Shown here: piece by piece, positions 38,801-50,200 of the stretch
How the letters are laid out: every line of letters begins with the position of its first letter
Numbering within the stretch: position 1 is the stretch's first letter
Origin: Tomocerus qinae
Taxonomy: Eukaryota; Arthropoda; Collembola; Entomobryomorpha; Tomoceridae
Assembly: GCA_020055645.1 (NCBI GenBank)
Contig: CM034549.1
Location: 26,123,930-26,187,929 of the forward strand
DNA: 64,000 nucleotides
Direction of reading: 5' to 3'
Notes under the pieces: generated by a model
Databases searched by the model: none
What the model was told of the DNA's origin: nothing
Seen by the model: the letters and a program-made list of their open reading frames with translations, nothing else
Position numbers and translations under genes: made by a program

Positions 38801-41800
38801 CACAGACACGGTGAGGATTTTCCCCTCCTCTAGCCAAAGTTGTACAATCGAGGAAATGAAAAAGGAAACCAGAGGAGGAAACTTGAATTTCAGGTCCTTA
38901 CACACAAAATAGTAAAGTCTTGATGCTGTCCTACAATGGATGCACAGATGCATGAAACTTGCTCTTTTCCAATGATAGCATTAGAGAAAATGAAGAAGTT
39001 TTCCCAAACGAATACAAAGTAATCCAATACTCAATGCTACACATAATATACACAATCAGCTGCAGTTCACTCATTTCAAAATACCTACTTTTCCATCCCT
39101 AGAAATACCATCTCCGTCTAACAAGTGCATTGTACTTAGTTTATATAAAGGTAAAATAAGTTTATACGGGTAAAAAAACTACGATGTAGGTATTTCATGG
39201 AAAAATATTAGCAATGCAAACAATAGAATAATAAGAGAGTATAGTGTATAGGACTAGAATTATTTCCTGTACACAAGGAAGATAGTATAAAATAAGATGT
39301 GATTTTATGGTTCCTTACAATGGTCTGCCACGTAATTCCACGAATGTAAAAGCACAGGAGAAAGTGATGGGATGTGATGTGAGTCGGTCGAGTGAGCCAG
39401 TCAGACCGACAAAGAATGGCACATCACATCGTAAGCATATAGATTTCAGTGCAGACAGCATCTCTCTCTCCTTCATACAATAAGACTGACATACGAGATT
39501 CCATTGTATTTTCCATTCTATTGCATTGCACTACATGAGCATACACCCCATTCAGCCAGATACAAAAAGTATATACTTAGACTAGTAAAAGATGGGATTA
39601 TATATGATAGCTGCAGTTTTCCATCCTCCACTATATCTCTTTATGGAACTTTCTCCACAGCTACAATTGGATACTGACTCATACTCATCTCATTTCTAAG
39701 CTTTTACTTTTGACTAGGATTGTTGTGTAGAGAAAGAAGGACGATGACGAGTCGGGGGAAATAAATGAATTGAAATACTGCTAGAGGGGAGGGAGCTCAT
39801 CCTCTGTGAAATTGTGGCAGCTTGCTCTTTCTTTATGTTCACAATGTTGCACGAGATTCTAAAAAACGTTTTCGGGCATTGATTTTCTTTGAATTTACTA
39901 CGTTTATAATCTGCCAGGTTGTGGACGTCCGGGGTAGAGTATTTTGCATCAAATCAAAAGTCACAACATGCACACCGGGCCTACATACAAATTCTGGGAT
40001 AAACTAAATAAATATAAATCCCTTCTTCAGAGTACTTTATAGACTATAGATTGCAGTAGATGTATTAGTAGGGTAATCTTCTCTTGTTTAACTTCCCATT
40101 GAAAGTCTATCTATAAAGTTCACATTTGGAGGAAAAGAAAACGTTTGAATAGAGACAGCTCCTTGAAAATAGTTCTAGTATAGTGAAGAGTGTACACAGA
40201 GATCGTTAATGCCACATGCAATGGAATTTCTCCCTTTCCCTTCGATTTCCTCTATGAACATTAAGTTCTGAGTTGCAACCCCAAAAAGAGATAAACCCGA
40301 GCTGTGTGAGAGACGAAGAACTAAGTAAAGTACCTAAGTAGCTTTAGAAATTTCTTCCTGGAAACTAGATATAAGTGAATATAGAGTCTGTGACTTTGTA
40401 TGCATCTCTAGTCTGACATAAATACATATTAGCTACAAAAGACAGAAAAAGCCACTAGGGTCCGACATCCAACCTCGCCATTACGATGCCACAATGAATA
40501 GGAACGTAAACGTACTGTCTGATGTTAAGTAAGCACCTAAAAGGAATATCATGCATAAGCCTGCATGGCCATCATAGAAACATCCCTAAGAAAAGTCATA
40601 ATATCAAGGATATTGTAGCTACATACCTATATATTATCCTTCATCCCTAGTAAATGCATTTATGCATACACTCTTTAATATAGAAGCCATCGGATTCAGG
40701 GATCATTTCGGACAAAAGAAAGATCGTTCAGGTCCGAAATCATCTGGGCCTTAGGCTGGAATGAGATTTCTGAAAGGTACTAGAGTGAACTAGCTATTAC
40801 TTAGTTATATTAAACGAGAGGGGAGACGCAGATTCTAAAGAAACTACAGTTGGCCTGACCTCCCGACAACTTCCTCTCAAAGTAGTCCATATACAACCCA
40901 GCCTCACTTAGCTTGGTATAAAAATCCGAAGAATGGAATATACATATTGGCTATAACAAAGAAATATCATCAAGAATGCAGAGCGTGCCATAGGAGCCAT
41001 GACACATGGAAATATTGGATGGATGGCAACAAACGAGGATGACTCCTTTCCAACTCGGCAATATAATATATTGGACGTTATGTACTTCTCTTTAACTCTT
41101 CAGGACTATCTCTACGTGCACTGCAGTTACGTACCCAACTACTTTCTCCGTACAAATATATCTTCCTGTGAGATCTCTTCGATCATGACTTTTTTACTCT
41201 ACTGCATTCCTAGCTTACACTCAACTCTAACTCTCCGTAGAAAAGAAACTCACGGGGAAAACCAACCACAATTCAAACTACGGGGAAAGCACTTCTCTAC
41301 CTACTCATACTCGTCACCCGTCTCATGCCTCCTGTCTGCTATATCATACCCCTAAATGTTGGGAAAACCAAAGAAAACCACTTTTATTTAGACCAATAAA
41401 ATATGCAAAATATTAGACGCACATCGAATCATATTCCAAATTATTACTTGTACAAGAAAACCAACTTGAAACTGAATATTTCAATATATTTTAACAGTTC
41501 ATACAAACATTTGTTGAAAAAGTAACGATCGAATAAAGCAGATTTGCTAACTATATTCTGCACGTTGGGAAACAAAAAATTATCTTTTAGTACATAAAAA
41601 CAGTTTAAAACGTTCAAATCCAATGCAAGTCAAATCAATTTTTCAACTGATTGTGAATAGAGTCGTTTGATAAAAATAGTTACTTTTGCCTATTTTTGTA
41701 AGAAATATAGATACAGATTATCATCATTGCTGCTAAACTATAGCCACATAAGTATTTAGTGATTCGAAAACATGGATCAAAAATTTTCCTTATAACTTAT

Positions 41801-41915
41801 AAAGAAATTCAACGCTTTCATGAAAAAATGAGCAATTTTTTCTTTTTCTCTATATGTATTCTATGTCATTTGACTGCTTCAGAAGTCGGAACCCATATCC
41901 TTTAGATCGACCTAC
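26874..41915 (-). other. Upstream calsyntenin intron region; no exon identified
   Basis: If the signal-peptide exon at 41916-41978 belongs to this gene, this 15-kb interval must hold at least one phase-0/phase-0 exon of roughly 200 bp for the N-terminal half of cadherin repeat 1 (family phrase EPxYHG). I searched the minus strand for the YHG codons and for a Pro-Phe ending before a donor and found neither. If it does not belong, the interval is simply part of a larger intron. It holds the folded motifs at 39371-39430 and 40705-40740 and open, splice-bordered patches at 27811-27997 (plus) and 31835-31948 (minus), all of unknown meaning. Confidence 0.5.
39371..39430. other. 60-nt two-step hairpin
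   Basis: GATGTGATGTG pairs perfectly with CACATCACATC (11 bp). Inside, TCGGTC pairs with GACCGA (6 bp) around a 14-base loop. The unpaired bases between the stems are 2 on one side and 10 on the other, which makes a canonical microRNA precursor unlikely. No conserved family is recognised; it is reported because two nested stems coincide. Confidence 0.35.
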
Positions 41916-41978
41916 CTTCTCAGTGCCTTGAATAGTTATCAAAGTTAGCAGAACGTTGAGAAACCGCCTACAATGCAT
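41916..41978 (-). CDS. Candidate first coding exon with signal peptide
   Basis: On the minus strand the ATG at 41978 sits in an insect-like context (AGAAATGC), with an in-frame TGA 18 bases upstream (five sense codons between it and the ATG). It opens 21 codons: MHCRR followed by the hydrophobic core FLNVLLTLITI, then QGTEK, ending in phase 0 at a strong AGAAG|GTAGGT donor. A positively charged start, an 11-residue hydrophobic core and a small residue at the likely cleavage point (IQG|TEK) are what a signal peptide needs. Calsyntenins begin with one, and the strand and exit phase (0) are compatible with entry into the phase-0 exon at 26873. The missing intermediate exon is the weak point. It could instead start another secreted protein, or be chance. 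Confidence 0.35.
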
Positions 41979-44253
41979 TTCTAAGAACAGACATCAATAT
42001 TATATGAAATGAAATTCTCCCGGTTAGCAATCACTACAAATAACTATTGAATGAGTAAAGTTGTTATTAAATTTGCTATCAGAGTTTGTAATTTATTCAT
42101 AATGTGATGTGTAAGTCGTAAGTAGGGAAAGTGGTAACGCAAACGGAATGTGCTCCTACGCAGAAATTCCTGAGACTGTTAGCATGAATTACTATAATCA
42201 GTAGGAAAAGCCACAGCAGAGTTGTGTATGCATGCACACGCTTTGTAAATATATATTTACGTGGCTTTGTGACGAGAAGAAGAGAAGGGGGAAGGAGTCG
42301 GTATGAGGAAAAGACACAAAGTAGATTCAGTTAATCATTATACTGTGTACTGCGAAGGACGTTATAGTTGCAACCTCGAACTATGTGTAGTAACTAGTTA
42401 TTCATGAAATGACATATATAGATTGTAATGAAGTTAGAGGGAAATCTTAAAGTATGCAGACTCTTAGAGATACTTAGAACAGCCCTTGCCTCTTGAGTGC
42501 AGTGAGTGACGACTGACTTGACTAGCATATCACAAACAAGACAGTTTAGCCACACGGAAGGGAAAGTCGCCGAACGCAGAGAGAGCGTACTTGCTAATAG
42601 TAACAGAGTAAAGAACCCTTCCTTCTTCGGATCGATAGCATTCTCCGTATATGCAGGAACATTCAGCAAAGAAAAGCAACCTGCCTACCTAACTTGCTCT
42701 GTAGCTGCCTGCCTGCGTAGCAATAGTTTATTTCCCCATAGCTATGAGTATATATGCCCCATGCACCACTGCCCGGGTATTTTCATCCTAACTTTCTCCG
42801 CGTACTATTATATACAACTGTCTCGGCTATACACACTTTGCATCGTAGTACACACTTGTACCAATCCATCCATGCTATACTACACATATCTTAACGCTAA
42901 CGTTACCGGCTTAAGTAACTTGTACAGTTCTCTTGTACGTTCTTCTTATATAGACGACTGTAGTAATATAGTGACAGTTGTGCTTTCCCCTCCGTTTTCC
43001 CTTTCCCTTAACTTCGTTCTTTTCCCACTCTAACTTAACGTGCCATCAAAAGAAGCTACCTAAAGTAACGACAATAGAAACATGCGAGAGCAGCCATATA
43101 ATAATACCACACGACAGCCAGTAATATCTGCTAAACTATCTTTTCATTTCTCCCCACCTACAACTCAACTACAAAGCAAGGATTTCATGTATTAAACTGC
43201 CCACCAGATAATTCCTCCCTCGCAGATCCTAGACACTGAATTATGATTACGAATAAAACAAATAAGAAATGAGCCCGCATACTAAACAATAATTACACTC
43301 TTCAACTTTGAATAATATTATGACTCAAATACAAAAAAGCACCTGTAGACACCGCTATTGCAATATATTACCAGGCATAATTTATATATGAATAATATTA
43401 TTGCACATTACCAAACTTTCCTAAATCAACATTATTTATTAAATACGAATAATATTTTGACCTGCTTTGCATTTTAAACAATTGTAATTAATCCTAAATA
43501 GTTAATTTTTACTAATAAGGAAATTAAGAATGTTTAGTTCGCCTTCAACAATCTTTCAAGACTTGAAAGGCTCCACATGGTCATTGCCAGCTGACAATTA
43601 TTGAAATTTCATCATTAAATGAACATTTAACTGGGTGTACCTGTAGTTATATAAAAGAGGAATAATTCATTCAGCGTGATTTTCCTGCACTTTAATGGGT
43701 TCTCGAGTCTACACAAGACGCTTTCAACGTAAAATTGCAACTTCAGGACTTGTAATACCAATTTGGATTATGCTAGGCAAGTTTCCATCGATGGTGCATA
43801 GTGCATATCAAAGCATTTTCGGAATAAAATGGATACGAAGCATTTTGGTACTTTTCAGAGTGAAGATAGTACTAAAATGATGGGGTTTGAGCAAACAGTG
43901 GTACATGAAGTACTTTATTTGACAGAATTTGATGTTATTAGGAATGCATAAGATTATTTGTGAGTAACTGATGTATTTATAGGGATGAATGTCTATAAAT
44001 AAGTCAGAGAATGTACGTCTACGTGAAACAAGCGACAAATTATGAGAAATTATTATTTCTCGCTTGAGATCGCTCTATCTCCGGTTGAACTCATCAATTT
44101 ATATTTCCTTGAGTGAATAGAAAGTCTGAGCTATGCTCGGCTCTGTTCTCAAAGACTATTACTGACAATGACATTATGGAAAGAGCGTGGAGTAGTTACG
44201 TATTATTCAGGAACCATTGGCATTCTCCGCATAAGCGAGCATTTCACAGAGTT

Positions 44254-44323
44254 CATCTCATCTTCTCTCGTCTCATCTCATCTCATCAGATCACATTACA
44301 TTACAATTCGTTTCGTTTCATCT
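44254..44323 (+). repeat. Short patchwork of pentamer repeats
   Basis: Within 70 bp there are three tandem TCTCA units (44271-44285), then two tandem ACATT units, then two CGTTT units. Each is a pentanucleotide repeat and each differs from its neighbour by a few bases. Its origin is probably replication slippage. Confidence 0.6.
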
Positions 44324-46202
44324 AGGAACTGACTGGGTCTGCTTTCATGTTTTACAGGCTTCCTTCCTCTTCCCATTCAACTCCGTTTCTCCACCAGTCG
44401 CTTTCACCGAAAAAAACCACGCAGACTTACGTAATAGGAGCTAACACGTGTATTTCCGAATTTCGGCTATACACACATCATATGCTCAAAATGCAGTTAG
44501 GCAAAACTATCATTGGCGTATTAAGCTACGGGCTATTTGTGTACACTCAACTTTAGATCGTAAATTCACTCATTAAAATAACAGGGCGGGCGGGCGGATA
44601 GGAAAAGTATATCCCCTCGAAAAGAATGGTAAATACGCCTGTGTTAGTAGGTAGTAGTAAATAAAGGACTTAGCCACTGTCTGTATACAGGTTTCTATCT
44701 TTCTTTATTACTTATCTGTAACCGAAAGGGAGTTCAATTCGTAGAGTCGAGTTCGAGTGGAGCGTCTACCGCGGGTGGAAAATAAAAACGGGAGGACAGA
44801 GCAGGAACTCCACTCCATATATTTCTCCACGAGAAAAAGTTTTCCAATTTTCGCCAAATTGCTTGTCATGCCAAAGAATCAATGACATGGCATAGCTCAA
44901 CCATATAAAAAGTTGAAAGGAAAAGGCGGAAAGCGAAATACAGGTGCTTCTTTCTGCCTGTCTCTACTTTGTACAGTAATAGACTGCTCAATCTCTCTAC
45001 TATCTCCTCCACTAAAAATTTAGCTATTTTTTCAGTCTATAGACGTTTATGGGAACTGCGCAATGTTATTTAACATTTTCTAAGCACCATTGTATAAGAC
45101 TTTGGCTTGCCTCCCGATTAGGAACCAGTTCGACATTTTCCCTAGAAATTGCAATGGAAATGTTCATGATGAATTCCTCCATTCATTCCGCACTAGCTAA
45201 TGCATTGTACTTTTCCCAGACGAAACATCAAGGAGCCTACAGTCCCCCTTTCTCCCTTCACCAAACTCTCCTCCATTAAAACTAAAAGCTAATAATGAGA
45301 AATTAGATACCTGATTCTAAGTTGGGCTGTAGTGTCTAAAGCCCATGTCTTACAGTTCTAACTGCTGAGAGTGCCTATTGGAGAGAAAGAAAGGCGACTG
45401 AAAGAGTTGTTGCAGATGGTAATTTGGACTAAACCACGTAGCAAGATAACAAGAGGAACCTGCCTAACGCTAACTACCTAACCACTCTTTACTTATCTGG
45501 CCACGGCCCCAAAGAAATAAGAACATAATCCAACCAGGGCTCTTTATTTCAATTTTCCTCACTTGGCTAACTGTAGAAAAACAAGTCATGGAGCAGATGA
45601 GTTCAATTTTTCTTCAAAATGATCCCATTAAAAGTTTTACACTTTTTCCACCGGGAAGGGAAACGTATTTAGCTTTCTTTTTTGTTGATATACTATTTTA
45701 CAAAGGTTAGGAATATCTATAAAGCATCTTGTGTATTGTTTGACTAGGAAAATAATTCTCGTGCTCTGCTCATTACTACAACTCTAAGTGTGAGAAAACT
45801 TAACCCCCAGTGCTGCTACTTCTTTACAAAATACTAAAAGTGTAGCGTGGATATTAGAGTCAAGATGAAAGTGCTCAAAGGGGGAAGCGAAAACGTTTGA
45901 CAGGCTAATAACGTATTATAAAGCTCCGGCAGAAACTTGGTAAATAACTACCGTAGGATATATTGCAGACATGACATTTTTCATAAATGATAGTCCGCTG
46001 AGGAAAATCAGTGCTTGAATGAACATTAACGAGGAGAAGGGAAAATCCTTGCACAGAAATACTTCGTGTAGCTATAAGATGTGTTTTCTTAACTGGTTTT
46101 TATAAATAGCCATTTTTAAACTACTCAGGTTCATGTTAGTTGTTTATCTGTATTGTTAATGTTATTCAAGAAACTGGGGGATTCTAAAAGCTTTTCATTC
46201 CT

Positions 46203-46262
46203 CACCACTAAACTTTCCCCTAGAAAGTTTCTCGACCTGCCCGGGCTTTTCTGGGCGTGGTG
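46203..46262. other. 60-nt three-way-junction-like folded motif
   Basis: An outer stem CACCAC/GTGGTG (6 bp) encloses two side-by-side hairpins: AAACTTTC-CCCTA-GAAAGTTT (8 bp) and GCCC-GGGCTTTTCT-GGGC (4 bp). The outer stem abuts the second hairpin directly. The motif sits in a GC-richer patch of AT-rich DNA. It may be a structured RNA or a cruciform-prone site. A chance origin is quite possible, because 8-bp hairpins are expected several times in 64 kb. Confidence 0.3.
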
Positions 46263-47105
46263 GTCTTGTGCACTGTCTAAAGGTGAAATATTAGGTTTTA
46301 TTATACACCAGAAATACAAATGCACGGTGAATGTTTAATAATAATGAAGGAGAGGGTAGAGACCCTAGCTAGGTGAGAGTTGGGATACAGAATACTCGAT
46401 ATTGGGGAGCATCCTAAATAGCAATAAACTTTATCGCAACTCATTTCCTATAGTATAGAATACTCGAGTTGTTCGGTGTGAAAATACTCATTTCCCTTCC
46501 GATGGGCCGCAAAGTCATTAGACTGAAATCGAGCCAATGTTCAATATGGAGGAGAAATCTTCTTCTTCCTCTCCTCATCCATCACACTCAAGGAAAACAG
46601 AACAGTTATCTATAACAAACTAAAGTTTATGATTTCTTCTTGTTCTCCTAATAAACATTCACTGAATTACGTTAGTCACTTGCATAGATACTTATCTTGA
46701 ACTCACTTTCGCATTGCATTGCACTGACGCTGATTTATTAGTAGAAATCCCCCCGAGAGTCACACCATTTCACCTATCTCTTCTGTCCCCGATATCACTC
46801 TGATCTATTTTGGTGATTGTGTTGAAAAAAATCATGTCGACTCCTTTTCCAAATACTCTTACTATTTCCTTATCGATCTGACTTTTCTATTTTCATTCTT
46901 GGCATTCCATTTTACGCCTCATTTCAAGAAACTATGTATAAATCAACATACTTATAGTCTAGGAATAAGAAAACCAATGAGGTAGCCTTTTAAAAATGTA
47001 AATTAGTTTCAAGTATCCCCGTTAATTAGAACCTTACAACTGCAGTGACCAAATAAAGCGAGAAATATCCGTTTTCTGTTGACCGCATTTTTCCTTTTGA
47101 CATAG

Positions 47106-47226
47106 TTGGATGTTGTCACCGTCGACGATGGCTCCCGACAGCTGTCTATCGAATATCCTTTCGTCTACACGAAATAAATGCACCTGCTTCTTGAAATTGG
47201 AGCACATTAGACACAACACAACTGTG
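47106..47226 (+). other. Possible exon of unknown gene (strand uncertain)
   Basis: On the plus strand a 121-bp segment lies between a good acceptor (CATTTTTCCTTTTGACATAG) and a strong donor (ACTGTG|GTAAGTATCG). One frame is open through it (WMLSPSTMAPDSCLSNILSS and so on). The minus strand is also open over 47034-47219 and reads more like a protein (KKQVHLFRVDERIFDRQLSG, then AIVDGDNIQLC), but lacks a good donor. The segment is GC-richer than its surroundings. I do not recognise either translation. Confidence 0.2.
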
Positions 47227-50200
47227 GTAAGTATCGTTTACTACAGCACATTTGGGTATTCAACAATCCAAACATCTAGACGAAACTTCTGTCATCACAT
47301 AATCCAAATCATATCCTATCAACGTATCAACTCCCACATTTTTATACCTATTTCCAAAATGTATCTGTATCTGCACTAGTTAAAATGCTCTACTATATCT
47401 CAAATAGCAATAGTAAAACAGTGGGAGTACTAATACAGGATTCCAAATGAGAATTTCCATCTAAGGAATTTGTAGCAGTAGTATGGATAGATCCTCCTTG
47501 CTAGACTGTCTGGATGGAGAGTCCAATATAAATGAGTAGTTGACTAGTAAAGCCAAAACAGTGTTCCATAAAGTCAAAACTGAACAAATTGCCATAGCAT
47601 AAAAAGGAATAACCACCGCGTAGAAACCAAGTTGTAAACATTAAACCCTTCATCGCACATCTTCTATTCCCACAGGGAAGATTCTTTTTAAGTGCCTATC
47701 TTATTCCTTGTCTCTGCTTACCTTATTTCTTTTGGTCCCAGCCTACGGAAACTCACTTCACTCACTCAGTCCAATAGTCCAATCCAACTAGAGATAAACT
47801 TCTTTTCTATATCTTGCAGATAAGCACATCTTACTTGCTCAAATACAAACTTTCAATCTAACTACCTAACTACTATCATATAACATCTTTGAAACTCAAG
47901 ATCAGTAAACGTGCTATAGCAAATATAACGTATTAGGTACGATAATATATCATCTATAAAGCAAAGATGGTATATGTATAGTGATCTTTACATTGCATTA
48001 CCATATGCAGAGAACTTTCTTAAAGGTACTTAAATAAATAGCTAAGAATCGATCCTTTCTTTCATCAGACATCAACACCAGCCCAATTCTACTTAATATT
48101 ACATTTCAAACTACTCAACGCGTACTCTGCGGCAAAAGGAGCCTTAATAACTACTCGATTCTATAGGCTTGTGAAATAATAATCTTTTCACAAATATCCA
48201 AGTAGTAGGTGTCTGAAACGGGTAGTAGCCCCTATATACGTTGTCACACATATCCCATTCAGATCGTTATACATTTATATTGCTTATGTGTTTTTGCTTG
48301 AGTAGTTATCTGAGTTGAATCACTAAAATCTACGGAGGGAGGGAGAAGGAAAAACTTGGAAGGCTGTGTGCTGGCTGTGGGTGAAAGCAACGTCGTAAAC
48401 AGGTGCAAGATATCATCAACTATTTTTCTATGGTTGTCTGTAGTCCACCAGACTATTTCTTATTGGCAGCCTGGCTCCTTTTAATTCTTCGCGCACATGC
48501 CGACGGCAATCATGAACAACTAGACACTAAAACTACAAAGATACCAAACATAATGCAACCAGCAGCCCCAACCAACACGAACTACTTACTTTCGGATCTT
48601 CCGATACCAAACTTCCAACTTTTATTTCTAATCTCTCATTTTTTTCTTTCCTAATACTTTCTCCCCCTTTTCATGCCGTTTCACTAATAGACTTCTACCG
48701 GCTTAACCCAACCATCCCATTTTCCTCTATCTTCTAGATGAAATACTACTATGTCATATCTTTTCTTCTCCCATTCCTATCATAAAACAATCTAAACTTA
48801 CACGAACGTCATAATATTACTTATTTTCTCACAGATCATCATTTCATTTTGTTGTGCTAGGATTTCAGGATTTCTTGTAACACTTTACCACAAAATAGGT
48901 CATTGTACTTTTGGAGACACACTTTCCATCTCCAGTCTCTTGCAAAATTGGAAAACAAATCTACCGGACTTTGTGGGTTCAATTCTATCAAATGACTAAT
49001 GAATCTGTCTCCTATTGGAGATAATATAAATTAATCCGTTCCATCAATAATGCAACAAACGCGAATCAGTAGCATAATAATAAAATCGTTTGAAAAGCAC
49101 ATTTAACTTTTGAATCGGATAATAGGGAGTTTAAGGATGTTATCACATAACGACGTGTTTTTGCGGGATGTAGTAAAAGGGAAATGAATGGGTATATTTT
49201 TTACATACCAAGAAACAACTCTTGCGTAATAGTTTGCATTCTCCGAATGCGTTAGTTGTGAGCAAAGTGGTATGGTGACTTTGTACACGCTTTAGAGAAA
49301 GGGAAAAATGTGTTTAAAAAATGCTGGATGTAGATTGTGTGGAAGGCTAATTTCATTGGGAGGGTATCCGACTGAGGAATGTGGACTGCACAGAAGAAGA
49401 AAAATAGGCGTGACAAAACCAACTATTAGCACGGCTGTTAGCTCAATCTTAACACATTAATTTTGGCACCCAGTGTTAACACTTAGGATGAAATCGGCTT
49501 TAGAAACTTCCAATATCAAATAATGGTATAATCATAAATTTCAGGGTGACATGACATTTTACGGCTCCGGAGATAGCACATGGAAATTCAATGAGATAGT
49601 GGAGAGCACATTCAATTCTGGCCACCTAGTCACAAACCACCTACATCTCCGATAGGGCTATCTCATTTCCCCGTAATTTTAAAGCTTGTTTTATTGTAAA
49701 TAAACGATTCTACGTGTCTCTTCTTACTCTTCCTGAATGTAAATGTGGAATAACTGGCATAAACACTCAGAAACATTGCAGGTATTAGCAGAGTTGTAAA
49801 AATACAAATTGAGATATCGGGAATAGACCAGTTACAAACACACACATTGATTACCACCACAAGTGAATACGCAACTCTTATTTCAATACACCACTTCTGT
49901 TTATTTTCCGGATTTTGGAAAGAGTACAAAATCCCATACTATATAGACAGTTTGGATTATGCATTGGCAGAGAAAAGCTAATCGTAAGCTCGCCCAAGTT
50001 ACAATTTCCATTCTGTACATGAATACATTGAAACATTCTTTTTAAGTTGAGCGAATCTGTAACGAAATGAAAATCTGTGGAAAATGTCACCACACCCTGT
50101 GCGTTGATATTAAACTGAAAATCCGTCTTTTATACACTGACAAATTTAAGCTTTAACTTTGTTATACATTCAAGAGTTCACCTCTGCTTCGTCTTCTCCT

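Noticed and set aside
44583..44598. GGGC repeat, possible G-quadruplex
   Set aside because: Only three short units; too few G runs of three for a stable quadruplex claim.
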